Shown in pieces: positions 10,037 to 18,700 of a stretch of DNA of 64,000 nucleotides. The stretch spans positions 3,213,501-3,277,500 of the forward strand of contig NZ_JACWIJ010000002.1 of assembly GCF_017811175.1 (NCBI RefSeq), in the 5' to 3' direction. Position 1 is the first letter of the stretch. Each line of letters opens with the position of its first letter. The translations under genes were made by a program, and so were the position numbers. The notes under the pieces are model-generated. The model did no database searches. It was not told the DNA's origin and worked only from the letters and a program-made list of their open reading frames with translations. The DNA comes from Melaminivora jejuensis. Lineage in GTDB: Bacteria > Pseudomonadota > Gammaproteobacteria > Burkholderiales > Burkholderiaceae_C.

Positions 10037-10792
10037 ATGGACTTGGACTTTCTCACCCACACCCCGTTCTGGATCGCGCTCGGCCAGATCATCATCATTG
10101 ACATCCTGCTGGGCGGCGACAACGCCGTGGTCATCGCCCTGGCCTGTCGCAAGCTGCCGCCGGCCCAGCGCACCAAGGGCATCATCTGGGGCACGGCAGG
10201 TGCGATTGCCCTACGCGTGGTGCTGATCGTGTTCGCCATGCAACTGCTCAATCTGCCGGCGCTCAAGGCGATTGGCGCACTCTTGCTGGTGTGGATTGGC
10301 GTCAAGCTGATCGCCCCGCAAGATGAGGACGAGCACGGCAAGATCCAGGGCAGCGACAAGCTGCTGGCCGCCATCAAAACCATCATCGTGGCCGATCTGG
10401 TCATGAGCGTGGACAACGTGATCGCCATCGCCGGGGCGGCGCAAGGCTCGGGCGAGCACCAGACGCTGCTGGTGGTGCTGGGCCTGTTGATCTCGGTGCC
10501 CATCATCGTCTGGGGCTCGCAGATCGTCATCCGGCTGATGGAGCGCTTCCCGCTGGTCATCGTCGCCGGCGGCATGTTGCTGGGCTGGATCGCCGGCGGG
10601 ATGCTGGCCACCGATCCGCTGTTCGTGAACCACGGCGAATGGCTGTGGGCGCCCAAGTGGGGCACCTCGGACGGCCAGGGCCATGCCGAGCTGCCCACGG
10701 CAGTCTATTGGGCCGCGCACCTGGCCGGCGCCCTGATCGTGCTGGCCCTGGGCAAGCTGGTGGCCGCGCGCCGCGCGCGTGCCGGCACCTGA
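10037..10792 (+). CDS. TerC/YjbE family membrane protein, riboswitch-controlled Mn2+ exporter candidate
   Basis: 251 residues with about seven membrane segments. Two inverted family motifs are present: DILLGGDNAVVIALA near residues 22-36 and DLVMSVDNVIAIAGAA in the second half, each with the Asp/Asn residues thought to bind metal. The upstream yybP-ykoY element supports a role in manganese efflux or homeostasis; the YjbE subgroup was defined by this association. The C-terminus is cytoplasmic and basic. Assignment is strong for family and inferred for substrate. Confidence 0.9.
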   Translation: MDLDFLTHTPFWIALGQIIIIDILLGGDNAVVIALACRKLPPAQRTKGIIWGTAGAIALRVVLIVFAMQLLNLPALKAIGALLLVWIGVKLIAPQDEDEHGKIQGSDKLLAAIKTIIVADLVMSVDNVIAIAGAAQGSGEHQTLLVVLGLLISVPIIVWGSQIVIRLMERFPLVIVAGGMLLGWIAGGMLATDPLFVNHGEWLWAPKWGTSDGQGHAELPTAVYWAAHLAGALIVLALGKLVAARRARAGT

Positions 10793-10909
10793 AAAGGCCG
10801 CATCCGCTCAGGACAAACCGGGCCGGGCTTTACATTCGCAGCACTTTGTCCGACCATCGGGGAGCTTGCCGGCACGGGTTGCCGGCAAATGCGCAAACGG
10901 AGAAACACC

Positions 10910-11245
10910 ATGGCAGCCATCGAATTTGCAGTACGCCGCCTGGCCTCGGATTCGGCCAGCATCCAGCCGGCACTGGCGCCCAGCACCCGCGCGTCCGACC
11001 TGCAGGCCCTGCGCGCCGAGGAGGCGCGCCAGGAGCGCCGCGCCCAGCCCGGCCAGCAGGCCATGTCGGTCGAGGGCACCAAGGTGACCATCAGCGAGCG
11101 CGCCCGGGAGCTGGCCGCGCAGCAGGACGCCGAGCCTGCGCGCAACCAGCAAAGCGACACCCGGCGCGTGCAGGAGCGCGAGGCCGTGCTGCAGATGCCC
11201 CAGCTCAGCGACCAGGTGCTGCGCACCTACGCCTCGGCCACGTAA
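10910..11245 (+). CDS. Hypothetical protein
   Basis: 111 residues, no recognised domain. The ATG at 10910 has GGAGAAACACC in front. The middle carries VTISERARELAAQQD, resembling the short 'V-x-I-S' motif seen in FlgM-like and other small regulators, but this is too short to assign. Hydrophilic, with no signal peptide. It is followed 40 bases later by another small uncharacterised gene on the same strand, possibly one transcript. Confidence 0.65.
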   Translation: MAAIEFAVRRLASDSASIQPALAPSTRASDLQALRAEEARQERRAQPGQQAMSVEGTKVTISERARELAAQQDAEPARNQQSDTRRVQEREAVLQMPQLSDQVLRTYASAT

Positions 11246-11285
11246 GCGCCACCATCAGGCCCGTCACAAGAACAGGAGAGACCCC

Positions 11286-11636
11286 ATGTCGGCTGCCATT
11301 GCCCCCATCGCTGCCGGAGCAGCCGGCGCATCCCGCCAGGTGCAAAGCGCCCAGCGCAATGCCCAGCAGGCCGAGCAGGCCGCCCAGCGCCTGCGCTCCG
11401 AGGCGGAGGCCGCCCAGCGCAGCGCCGACCGCGAGCAGCGCCGCGCCGATGGCCTGGAGATCCGGGCCAGCGATGCCAACACCCGCCTGGATCGCGCACG
11501 CGGCGCCCTGCACTCGGCCCACCATGCCCAGGCCATCGATGTCGTGCGGCTGCAGCCGGAGCCGGCGCAGGCCCAGGCGCCCTTCATGAACTTCGCCGGC
11601 CAGGCCACAGGCCTGATCCTGAACGTCATGGTCTGA
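11286..11636 (+). CDS. Hypothetical coiled-coil protein
   Basis: 116 residues. Residues 15-75 are rich in Ala, Gln, Arg and Glu with heptad spacing (QSAQRNAQQAEQAAQRLRSE), a probable coiled coil. A short hydrophobic end (GQATGLILNVMV) follows. A good ribosome-binding site (AGGAGAG) precedes the ATG. Not recognised; lies between another small hypothetical gene and a membrane protein gene. Confidence 0.65.
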   Translation: MSAAIAPIAAGAAGASRQVQSAQRNAQQAEQAAQRLRSEAEAAQRSADREQRRADGLEIRASDANTRLDRARGALHSAHHAQAIDVVRLQPEPAQAQAPFMNFAGQATGLILNVMV

Positions 11637-11648
11637 AAGGCAGGCTTC

Positions 11649-12005
11649 ATGCGCCTGCTTGCCAAATGGATCCTGAGCGCCGTGGCGCTGCTGTGCGTGG
11701 CCTACATGTACGGCGGCGTACAGGTACACAGCTTCGGTGCCGCCATGGGGGCCGCCTTCGTGATCGGCCTGCTCAACGTGGTGCTGCGCCCCATCCTGGT
11801 CATCCTGACGCTGCCGGTGACCATCCTGACGCTGGGCCTGTTCCTGTTCATCATCAACGCGCTGATGTTCTGGGCCGCCTCGGGCCTGCTGGGCGACGGC
11901 TTTCAGGTGCGCGGCTTCGGCGCCGCGCTGCTGGGCTCGCTGATGTACTCGGTGCTGGGCCTGGTGATCGAGTCAGCGCTCGGCGGCCTGTTCTCGAAGA
12001 AGTGA
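11649..12005 (+). CDS. YvlD / phage-holin superfamily IV small membrane protein
   Basis: 118 residues with four hydrophobic segments. The block LLNVVLRPILVILTLPVTIL with its Arg-Pro turn is characteristic of the YvlD family (DUF360, 'Mycobacterial 4 TMS phage holin'). The holin label is historical; nothing phage-like surrounds it. Starts 13 bases after the preceding stop. Its 3' end overlaps the convergent protease gene by 33 bases. Confidence 0.85.
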   Translation: MRLLAKWILSAVALLCVAYMYGGVQVHSFGAAMGAAFVIGLLNVVLRPILVILTLPVTILTLGLFLFIINALMFWAASGLLGDGFQVRGFGAALLGSLMYSVLGLVIESALGGLFSKK

Positions 12006-13514
12006 CTCCACGGCGCGCAGCCGCGTGTCGATGATCGACGCCTCGATGTAGTCGGCTGCCGCGCCGCTCCTGCGCGCCAGATCCTGCCCGGCCTTGAAGC
12101 GATCCACCGCCGCCGTGTAGTCGCGTAGCGCCACCTGCGCCTCGGCATCGGCGCGGATGGCGCGCAAGGCCTGGCCCTGCTGCTGCCAGACCTGGGCCAG
12201 CAGTTGCCAGGCAGCCGCGTCGTGCGGCTGCCTGGCCACCTGGGTCTGCAGCGGGCTGGTCATCTCGGCGGCATCACCAGTGCGCAGCGCGGCCTGGGCG
12301 CGCAGCAGCAGTTCGGGCCGGCCCATGCGCTGTGCCTTGCCCCCAGGGGCGGTATCGAGCAATTTCAACGCGGCCTGCGGTGTGCCGGCGGCCAGCTCCA
12401 GCTCGGCGCCCAGCAACCGTGCCTGGCGCGTGGCGGCGGCGTCCCCCTGCGCCGTCTGCTGCAGCCCGGCCAGCGCCTTGCGCGCTGCCGGCCAGTCGGC
12501 CAACTGCACGGCGCTCAGGGCGGCGGCGTACCAGGCGGTGGCGCGCTCACGCTGCGGGCGCTGGGCAAAGCCCGCGTCCTGCGGCTCGGCCAGCCATTGG
12601 CGCCAGGCATCCTGGCCCGGACGCGCCAGCACGCGCGCGCGCGCAGCCATCAGGGCGTGCTCCAGCGGCGCCGGGGCTGGGCGCTCGGCACCGTGCGCGA
12701 TGCGGCCCTGCATGTCGGCGATGCGCTGCGTGGTCAGCGGGTGGCTGCGCAGATAAGGCCAGCTGCCGTTGTCGTTGATGCGGTTGGCCTGCTGCAGCCG
12801 GTCGAACATGGCAACGAAGCCCTGCGGCGCAAAGCCTGCCGGCTGCATCAGGCCGTAGCCGATGCGGTCGGCCTCGCGCTCCATGTCGCGCGAGAAGTTG
12901 AGCTGGTTCTGCACCGCCAGCGCCTGTCCGCCGACCATCAGCGCCTGCCCGGCCTCGGGGCTTTTGCTGGCTGCCAGCGCGCCCAGGATCAGCGCGCCGA
13001 CCATCAGCGGCGTCTGCCGGCCCTGCTGCGCGATCAGGCGCGAGATGTGGCGCTGCGTGACGTGGCTGATCTCGTGCGCCAGCACCGAGGCCAGTTCATC
13101 GGGCGTGCCGACCACGCCGATCAGCCCCAGGTGCAGGCCGAAATAGCCGCCGGGCAGGGCGAAGGCGTTGACCGTGCGGTCGCGCCCCAGCAGCACCTCC
13201 CAGGCAAAGCGCTCGTCGATGTCGCTGCCTAGCTCGCCGCGCGCGCGCGCGGCCGCCAGCAGCGGCTGGAAGATGCCCTGGACGTACTCCAGCAGCACGG
13301 CATCGTCGAGGTAGTCCGGGTCGCGGTAGAGCTCGCGGATGATGCGGTCGCCCAGCTTGCGCTCGGCGGCAGCCGTCAGCTCCAGGCCGTCGCCCAGCGC
13401 GGGCAGGGCCGGCTGGGCATGTATTGCACCCAGCGAGAATGCTGCGATTAATATAGCTGCCAGCGATTGTCTGGCAAGGCTTTGAGGCCGATTTGGCTTG
13501 AAAATTGGATGCAC
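11973..13514 (-). CDS. bepA: BepA-like M48 metalloprotease with TPR domain
   Basis: Periplasmic zinc protease and chaperone of the YfgC/BepA type, involved in outer-membrane protein and LPS-transport quality control. 513 residues. Signal peptide about 1-34, ending near IHAQP. The zinc motif [10 protein letters not shown] lies around residue 145, with a third ligand in READRIG about 65 residues later. The C-terminal half is helical and TPR-like. The first 25 residues are encoded by a copy of the dispersed repeat, so the signal peptide appears repeat-derived or replaced. Divergent from moaC; its 3' end overlaps the YvlD-type gene. Confidence 0.9.
   Translation of the reverse strand: MHPIFKPNRPQSLARQSLAAILIAAFSLGAIHAQPALPALGDGLELTAAAERKLGDRIIRELYRDPDYLDDAVLLEYVQGIFQPLLAAARARGELGSDIDERFAWEVLLGRDRTVNAFALPGGYFGLHLGLIGVVGTPDELASVLAHEISHVTQRHISRLIAQQGRQTPLMVGALILGALAASKSPEAGQALMVGGQALAVQNQLNFSRDMEREADRIGYGLMQPAGFAPQGFVAMFDRLQQANRINDNGSWPYLRSHPLTTQRIADMQGRIAHGAERPAPAPLEHALMAARARVLARPGQDAWRQWLAEPQDAGFAQRPQRERATAWYAAALSAVQLADWPAARKALAGLQQTAQGDAAATRQARLLGAELELAAGTPQAALKLLDTAPGGKAQRMGRPELLLRAQAALRTGDAAEMTSPLQTQVARQPHDAAAWQLLAQVWQQQGQALRAIRADAEAQVALRDYTAAVDRFKAGQDLARRSGAAADYIEASIIDTRLRAVESLLREQAAER
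13447..13505 (+). repeat. Dispersed comamonad repeat, coding copy (bepA signal peptide)
   Basis: Contains ATAGCTGCCAGCGATTGTCT then GGCAAGGCTTTGAGGCCGAT, a close match to the repeat. On the minus strand it encodes about residues 4-23 of the BepA-like protease. Confidence 0.8.
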
Positions 13515-13647
13515 CTTGCTCCTCGGACGGCGACACGGCCAGGGGTGTGGTCAGCACCGTATGATGCCCCGGCTGGCCCAAGGTTTCCTGTTGCGGGTTG
13601 CCCGGCTGGCCCGTCCTTCCTGCCCTGTCTCCAATGCCGCTCCTGCC

Positions 13648-14184
13648 ATGACCCAGCCTGCCGCCCCTGCCACCAGCCCGCTCACCCACTTCGACGCCCA
13701 GGGCCAGGCCCACATGGTGGACGTGGGCGCCAAGCCGGCCACGCACCGCACGGCGGTGGCCAGCGGGCGCATCGTCATGCAGCCGGCCACGCTGGAGCTG
13801 ATCGAGACCGGCAGCGCCAAGAAGGGCGACGTGCTGGGTGTGGCGCGCATCGCCGCCATCATGGCCGCCAAGAAGACCAGCGAGCTGATCCCCCTGTGCC
13901 ACCCGCTGGCGCTCACCCGCGTGGCCGTGGAATTCGAGCTGCAGCCCCAAGCCAGCAGCGTGCAATGCATCGCCACCGTGCAGACGCTGGGCCAGACCGG
14001 CGTCGAGATGGAGGCGCTGACGGCGGTGCAGGTGGCGCTGCTGACCATCTACGACATGTGCAAGGCCGCCGACAAGCACATGGTCATGCAGGACGTGCGC
14101 GTGCTGGAAAAGCACGGCGGCAAGTCGGGCAGTTTTGTGGCTGTGGATCGGGGTGTGCCAGCGCCTGGAAGCCCGGCCAAATGA
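13648..14184 (+). CDS. moaC: Cyclic pyranopterin monophosphate synthase
   Basis: Second step of molybdenum-cofactor synthesis, forming cPMP after MoaA. 178 residues, slightly longer than usual because of a tail (VPAPGSPAK). Active-site regions are present: [13 protein letters not shown] with the catalytic His, [25 protein letters not shown] and GGKSG. The start MTQPAAPA is chosen for normal N-terminal length; an in-frame extension upstream has no family similarity. No other moa genes are nearby. Confidence 0.95.
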   Translation: MTQPAAPATSPLTHFDAQGQAHMVDVGAKPATHRTAVASGRIVMQPATLELIETGSAKKGDVLGVARIAAIMAAKKTSELIPLCHPLALTRVAVEFELQPQASSVQCIATVQTLGQTGVEMEALTAVQVALLTIYDMCKAADKHMVMQDVRVLEKHGGKSGSFVAVDRGVPAPGSPAK

Positions 14185-14236
14185 GGCTCTATTTGCGAGC
14201 CTGGGTAAATGAATCAAAGAAGATATATCGTTTCCC

Positions 14237-14422
14237 ATGAATGGCAGAGACGTCATCGCCAGGCTCAAGGCCGCTGGATGGGTGCTGGACAGGGTGAATG
14301 GTAGTCACCACATCATGGTCAAGGACGGGCGGGCCGTGCCGATTCCGGTGCATGGCGCGCGCGACATCGGTGCCGGTCTGCTGGCTGCCATTGCCCGGCA
14401 GACAGGTGTGAAACTGAAGTGA
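14237..14422 (+). CDS. hicA: HicA-family toxin (mRNA interferase)
   Basis: 61 residues with a dsRNA-binding-like fold. The motif NGSHHIMVKDGR carries the catalytic His of HicA toxins, and VPIPVHGARDIGAGLL is the conserved second half. HicA cleaves mRNA and is held inactive by HicB. The adjacent hicB starts nine bases downstream. In many hicAB loci the toxin gene comes first, as here. Confidence 0.88.
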   Translation: MNGRDVIARLKAAGWVLDRVNGSHHIMVKDGRAVPIPVHGARDIGAGLLAAIARQTGVKLK

Positions 14423-14430
14423 GGTGCTGT

Positions 14431-14847
14431 ATGGAAATCCGTTATCCCGCCACATTCGAGCCGCAGGAAGGGGGCGGCTACCTCGTGCAGTTCGTGGATC
14501 TGCCCGATACCTTCACCGAAGGCGCGACGCTGGAGGAGGCGCAGTTCAACGCCTCGGAGGTCTTGTCGGCCATGCTGGGCTTCAAGCTCGACGCTGGCGA
14601 GGCCATTGCGCCGCCCACAGCAGATGTTGCCGGGGCGCAGTACATCGCGCCCGACGCCAGGACGCAGGCCGCCTACCTGATCCGCCAGGCGCGGGCGGAT
14701 CGCAGTCTGTCGGATTTGGCGCGTGCTCTGGAGACCAGCTGGCCGGCAGCCAAGAAGCTCGAAGACCCGAAACATTGGCCATCGCTGCGCCAGCTTGAGC
14801 GCGCGGCAGCGGCGTTGGGCAAACGGCTGGTGCTGTCGCTGGAGTGA
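14431..14847 (+). CDS. hicB: HicB-family antitoxin with DNA-binding C-terminus
   Basis: 138 residues. The N-terminal HicB domain (YPATFEPQEGGGYLVQF then LPDTFTEGATLEEA) is a partly degenerate RNase H fold. The C-terminus (about 85-138) looks like a helix-turn-helix and probably binds the operon operator. The ATG at 14431 follows GAGGTG within the hicA stop region. Forms a toxin-antitoxin pair with hicA. Confidence 0.88.
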   Translation: MEIRYPATFEPQEGGGYLVQFVDLPDTFTEGATLEEAQFNASEVLSAMLGFKLDAGEAIAPPTADVAGAQYIAPDARTQAAYLIRQARADRSLSDLARALETSWPAAKKLEDPKHWPSLRQLERAAAALGKRLVLSLE

Positions 14848-14895
14848 GGGCCACCGCCGTCTTGCAGTGTCTTGCAAGGGTGTGAAATGGCGCTA

Positions 14896-14972
14896 TGGCC
14901 TGCCCGGAGGGACTCGAACCCCCGACCTATTGCTTAGAAGGCAATTGCTCTATCCGGTTGAGCTACGGGCAG
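14896..14972 (-). tRNA. tRNA-Arg(TCT)
   Basis: Read on the minus strand it folds as a cloverleaf: acceptor CTGCCCG/CGGGCAG, D arm beginning TAGCTC, anticodon stem ATTGC/GCAAT around loop CTTCTAA (anticodon TCT), T arm with GGTTCGAGTCC, and an encoded CCA end (14896-14898). Decodes AGA/AGG arginine codons. Confidence 0.96.
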
Positions 14973-15102
14973 TGAGGCTGGCGCTGCCAAGGGTCGGCAT
15001 CATACTGCCGGTGCATCGGCCTTCGCCATGACCGGCGCGCCCACTGCGGTTGAAAAGCCCTTGAACGCCACCACCCCCTAGAGACAGCAAAGGAGCACAG
15101 CC

Positions 15103-15783
15103 ATGAATGCCAACGCCCAGATCCGGGGCTCCATCAGCGTGCAGGAATACCTGGACGGCGAGCAGCGCACCGACATGCGCCATGAATATCTGGCTGGCCA
15201 AGTCGTCGCCATGGGCGGGGCCAGCCGCTCGCATGGCCTGGTCGCCGGCTCGCTCTACGCGCTGCTGCTGCCCCACGCCCGGCGCAAGGGTTGCCAGCTC
15301 TTCGTGGCCGACATGAAGGTGCGCGTCGAGCACGAGGGGGATGACTGGTTTTACTACCCCGACCTGGTGCTCGCCTGCGACCCGGCCGACCGGGCTGCGC
15401 TGTACGTGCGCAACCCCTGCCTGCTGGTCGAAGTCCTCTCGCCCAGCACCGAGCAGACCGACACGCGCGAAAAACTCCTGGCCTACCGCCTGCTGCCCGA
15501 CCTGCGCGAATACCTGCTGCTGCGCCAGGATCGGGTGCAGGCCGATCTGTACCGGCGCGGCGAGGATGGGCGCTGGCAGCACCTGCGCTTTGAAAGTCCG
15601 GATGGCGCGCTAGCGCTGTCGTGCCTGGACGTGCAGCCCACCTTGCGCGACATCTATGCCGACCTGCCCGAGCTGCTGGCTGCGCCGGGCGGGGCGGATA
15701 GGCGGGCGTCCCTTATTTCGATCCCGGCTGGTAGTTTCCGGCCTCGGTGCGAAACGCCACCGACAGCCGGTTCCAGCCATTGA
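15103..15783 (+). CDS. Uma2 family (DUF820) putative endonuclease
   Basis: 226 residues. The PD-(D/E)XK-like fold of the Uma2 family is indicated by RHEYLAGQVVAMGGAS (with the conserved E), YYPDLVLACD (the D) and LLVEVLSPSTEQTDTREK (ExL then K). Function is not known; a nuclease role is inferred from fold. AAAGGAG precedes the ATG. The last ~24 residues are antisense to the end of the convergent AhpD-like gene and do not resemble the family, so the tail may be an extension through a lost stop. Confidence 0.8.
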   Translation: MNANAQIRGSISVQEYLDGEQRTDMRHEYLAGQVVAMGGASRSHGLVAGSLYALLLPHARRKGCQLFVADMKVRVEHEGDDWFYYPDLVLACDPADRAALYVRNPCLLVEVLSPSTEQTDTREKLLAYRLLPDLREYLLLRQDRVQADLYRRGEDGRWQHLRFESPDGALALSCLDVQPTLRDIYADLPELLAAPGGADRRASLISIPAGSFRPRCETPPTAGSSH

Positions 15784-16171
15784 TGGCCACGATGGCCAGC
15801 GTCAGATCGACCAGCTGGCGCTCGTCGAACTCGGCGCGGGCCTGCTGCCAGGCGGCGTCGTCCACCTCGTGGTTCTTCAGCAGCGTGACCGCCTCGGCCC
15901 AGGCCAGCGCGGCGCGCTCGCGCGGCGTGTAGCAGGGCGCCTCGCGCCAGGCGGACAGCAGGTACAGGCGCTGTTCGCTCTCGCCGGCGGCGCGGGCATC
16001 CTTGGTGTGCATGTCCAGGCAATAGGCGCAGCCGTTGAGCTGCGAGACGCGCGTCTTGACCAGCTCCAGCAGGCTCGGCTCCAGCCCGCTCGTGCGTGCG
16101 TGCTGCTCCAGCCCCAGCATGGCGGCAAAGCCGCGCGGGGAGGCTTGTGCATAGTTCAGACGCTGACTCAT
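15713..16171 (-). CDS. Carboxymuconolactone decarboxylase / AhpD family protein
   Basis: 152 residues, all-helical. The redox motif GCAYCLDMH with two Cys and a following His is the AhpD-type active site, supporting peroxidase or alkylhydroperoxidase-like activity. ARASP-like N-terminus and the C-terminal INGWNRLSVAF fit the family. The start at 16171 gives normal length. Its 3' end overlaps the convergent Uma2 gene by 71 bases. Confidence 0.9.
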   Translation of the reverse strand: MSQRLNYAQASPRGFAAMLGLEQHARTSGLEPSLLELVKTRVSQLNGCAYCLDMHTKDARAAGESEQRLYLLSAWREAPCYTPRERAALAWAEAVTLLKNHEVDDAAWQQARAEFDERQLVDLTLAIVAINGWNRLSVAFRTEAGNYQPGSK

Positions 16172-16262
16172 GGTTTGCCTTTCGTTGCGGTCGGAAGGCA
16201 GGCATTCTTGTCCATCCCCGGCCTGGCCGCCTGCCTGGGCTGAGGGAGCCAGCGCACAGACC

Positions 16263-16869
16263 TCAGGGCGTGTGCCCTGCGTTGGGTGGCCCGTCGAACA
16301 CCTCGGCCAGCGTGCGCGCATCCAGCAGCCGATCCGTCCATGCCTCCAGCTGCTCGGAGTCGGGGCTGCCCAGCGCCGCCAGCGTCTGCTGCGACAGCGG
16401 GCCGAAGCGGGCGACCAGCAGGCGCTGCAGCAGGCGCGATTCGCCTTCCATGCGGCCTTCGAGCCGCCCTTCCTGCCGGCCCTCCTGCCGGTATTGCTGC
16501 GCCCATTCCTCAAAACGCACGGCCAGTGTCATCTTCGACTCCTTCAAATCCTGCACCTTGGGCAGGGCCAGGCGGTTCTTGCTCTGGCGCAGCAGCACGG
16601 CGCGAATCCAGATGGCAAAAATGCGCGTCAGCTCCGGATTGCCGGCCAGCCAGTCCTGGAGCTGCTCGATCAGCTCCAGCACCTCGCCCTGGCTTTGTGG
16701 CCTTTGCAGCCGCATCATGGCCGCCGCCAGGTTGTGAGTAGTCCAGGCTGTGCAGCCACTCGTCGGGCACGAAGCCCAGGATCAGGTCGCGCACCAGCTC
16801 GGGTGCGGAAAACAGCAGCTTGTAGGAGGCGTCGTGCCGGGCATGGGAGGAAGGTAAAAACAGCGTCAA
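16263..16869 (-). pseudogene. Rpn family recombination-promoting nuclease, internal deletion and frameshift
   Basis: The N-terminal part (HDASYKLLFSAPELVRDLIL) and the C-terminal part (ELIEQLQDWLAGNPELTR, then a REGRQEGRLEGRMEGE coiled tail) are both typical of Rpn/YhgA-like proteins, which run to about 300 residues. Here they are joined after LHSLDYS directly to NLAAAMMRLQ in another frame, so roughly 130 central residues with the PD-(D/E)XK core are missing. A working protein is not expected. Confidence 0.85.
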
Positions 16870-16873
16870 GCAA

Positions 16874-16935
16874 CTCTTGTTTTGATAGCTGTCAGCGCTT
16901 GCTACACAAGGGTTTCAGGCCGAAAACACCTGTAA
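16874..16935 (+). repeat. Dispersed comamonad repeat, forward copy of an inverted pair
   Basis: Contains TTTTGATAGCTGTCAGCGCT then TGCTACACAAGGGTTTCAGG. A reverse copy lies at 17030-17092. The ~95 bases between them show no gene. Confidence 0.8.
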
Positions 16936-17029
16936 AAAAGCAGGCAGACGGCCAAAATTTGGCCCGGCAGCAGGCAAAAGGCCGTGCGGCGGCTGATGGG
17001 CGCTTGAAAAAGGCGGGTTTCAAGCAATA

Positions 17030-17092
17030 AATTGACCTCAAACCATTGCCAGGAAAGCGCTGTCAGCTATCAATTTTGAAAAATATTCTGCC
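17030..17092 (-). repeat. Dispersed comamonad repeat, reverse copy of an inverted pair
   Basis: Contains AACCATTGCCAGGAAAGCGC then TGTCAGCTATCAATTTTGAA. Inverted relative to the copy at 16874. It ends about 60 bases beyond the 3' end of the second pilin gene. Confidence 0.8.
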
Positions 17093-17153
17093 GCCTACTT
17101 ATGTCAAACCCGCGCCTGGTTTGGGTTGTCAGGGCCGGTGGTCAGGGCCGGTC

Positions 17154-17672
17154 TCAGCGGCACTCGCTGGGGACGTACTTGCTGGGCAGGGTGCCCGTGC
17201 CCGAAACCAGACTGCGGTTGCCGGCAGTCGTGTTGCTGGTCGAGGCGCAGGCCCAGTCGATGGCGCCGACGGAGGTGGCGCTCAGCGCCGCGCCCTGCAC
17301 GTTGGGGGTGAGGAGCAGCGTCTTGCTTTGTGCATCCGTAGGCAGGCCGGAGGCCGCGCCGGCGCTGGTCACGGTGACCACGCCCGTGGTCGTGTCGATC
17401 TGGATGTTGGCGACGAACTTGGACTGCTTCTGGGCAATCGGGCGGGCGTTGTACTCGGTGGCCGCCAGGCCCACGCCGGTATAGCCCCCGGACTGGAAGC
17501 CCTCGGACACCAGCTCCTTGCCGGCATTGCCGGCCACCAGGATTTCCGCCATCTTGGCGCGGGCCGTGTAGTCCTGATAGGCAGGCAGAGCCGTGGCTGC
17601 CAGGATGCCAATAATGGCTACCACGATCATCAGCTCGATCAGGGTGAAGCCGGCCTGCAGGGTGTTTCTCAT
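17154..17672 (-). CDS. Type IV pilin (PilA-like), second copy
   Basis: 172 residues. The class III leader MRNTLQAG is cut before [16 protein letters not shown], with Glu at +5 of the mature pilin, followed by the usual YQDYTARAK of the alpha-1 helix. The C-terminus has a Cys pair (WACAS ... SECR) that would form the D-loop disulfide. ATG 17672 is chosen because AGAGGT precedes it and it gives an eight-residue leader. A sigma-54-type promoter lies 49 bases upstream. Closely related to the pilin at 18701 but diverged in the surface-exposed middle. Confidence 0.93.
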   Translation of the reverse strand: MRNTLQAGFTLIELMIVVAIIGILAATALPAYQDYTARAKMAEILVAGNAGKELVSEGFQSGGYTGVGLAATEYNARPIAQKQSKFVANIQIDTTTGVVTVTSAGAASGLPTDAQSKTLLLTPNVQGAALSATSVGAIDWACASTSNTTAGNRSLVSGTGTLPSKYVPSECR

Positions 17673-17720
17673 GGAAGGCACCTCTTTATGGTCATGAGGA
17701 TGAAGGGATAGACCTTAATC

Positions 17721-17736
17721 AGCAACAAATGTGCCA
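17721..17736 (-). promoter_or_regulatory. Sigma-54 promoter of the second pilin gene
   Basis: On the minus strand TGGCACATTTGTTGCT matches the -24/-12 consensus TGGCAC-N5-TTGC with exact spacing. It lies about 49 bases before the pilin ATG. Pilin promoters driven by RpoN with PilR are well known. Confidence 0.85.
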
Positions 17737-17805
17737 ATTCTTTTCACCTCGGCATGGCAAGGGCAGCAAGAATCGAAATTCAAAGGCGGCAAGGGGCCAG
17801 GCGCC

Positions 17806-18579
17806 TCAAAAAGCATCGATCGGCGCATAGCCGACGATCCGCATGTCGGCATCCAGCAGGGCAGTCCACTCCTTGACCTTGCGCGTGGTCAGCGGCAGGT
17901 AGCGCAGTTGCCCGGCGGTCAGGCCCGTGGCGGCGATGGCCTCGTGCAGTGTGGCGGCGTCCTGCGGGCGGCGCTCTAGCAGCTCGCCCACCGGTCGGGC
18001 GCGCGCGCGCATCGCGGGCAGGGCGCTGTCCCAGGGCGTCCACCAGTCCGGGCGCATGGCCGGGGAGATGCCGCTCAGGCCCAGCTTCATGCTCTGGAAG
18101 AACTCGTCGTTGCTGGCGGCCTTGCGCGTGCCTACCTGCTGCAGGCCCCACCAGGGCAGGCGGCGCAGGCCTTGCGGGGCCTGGGCCAGCGCATCGATTT
18201 GCACTTCGGTGGCGCTGATGGCCATCAGCCGGTCGGACTCGAAGGCCAGCACCGCCGGGCGCGCCACCCAGACGCTGTGCAGGCCATACAGCAGCGCCGC
18301 CAGTTGCACCAGGCCGACCAGGGAAAAATCCAGCCAGCGCTCGCGGCGGGACTTTTTCGGGTTGGCCACGATCAGCGTCAGCAGCGGGCCGCAGACCACA
18401 TCCACCGCCAGCAGCAGGAAGAACATGCTGCCCACCCCGAACAGGAGGTGCCACGGCGGCGGGTACAGCAGGCGAAAGACCAGGACGGCGGCGGCCACGG
18501 CCACGGCAGCGGAAATCAGCAGATGGCGCAGCGCATACCGCAGCGCATGGCGCACGCGGGTGACGGGGGCAGCTTGCAT
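17806..18579 (-). CDS. TfpX/TfpZ family type IV pilin accessory protein
   Basis: 257 residues with four N-terminal hydrophobic segments (about 18-110) including PPPWHLLFGVGSMFFLLLAV and DVVCGPLLTLIVANPKKS, the hallmark of TfpX/TfpZ proteins. The C-terminal ~130 residues are periplasmic and soluble (TAGQLRYLPLTTRKVKEW). Members sit next to pilin genes and help surface presentation of the cognate pilin; it lies between two pilin genes here. Which pilin it serves cannot be told. Confidence 0.88.
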   Translation of the reverse strand: MQAAPVTRVRHALRYALRHLLISAAVAVAAAVLVFRLLYPPPWHLLFGVGSMFFLLLAVDVVCGPLLTLIVANPKKSRRERWLDFSLVGLVQLAALLYGLHSVWVARPAVLAFESDRLMAISATEVQIDALAQAPQGLRRLPWWGLQQVGTRKAASNDEFFQSMKLGLSGISPAMRPDWWTPWDSALPAMRARARPVGELLERRPQDAATLHEAIAATGLTAGQLRYLPLTTRKVKEWTALLDADMRIVGYAPIDAF

Positions 18580-18617
18580 GGGGTGGGGCCGGGGGGACTC
18601 CGGCGGCAGCGGGGAAA

Positions 18618-18643
18618 GAAAAAAGGGCGCCTTGCGGGCGCCC
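18618..18643 (-). terminator. Intrinsic terminator after the first pilin gene
   Basis: On the minus strand a GGGCGCC-type stem with loop GCAA is followed by CCTTTTTTC. It separates the pilin at 18701 from the TfpX/TfpZ gene. Confidence 0.85.
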
Positions 18644-18700
18644 TCTCGGGTGATCTGGATCAGGCAGGTCGGCTGGCTGGCCGCACCCGCCTGTCAGGCA

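Noticed and set aside
10866-10888. Terminator after the TerC gene
   Set aside because: TTGCCGGC/GCCGGCAA hairpin has no T run and lies directly before the next gene's ribosome-binding site.
11649-12005. Prophage holin
   Set aside because: The family name includes 'phage holin', but no phage genes are nearby and the YvlD pattern is chromosomal.
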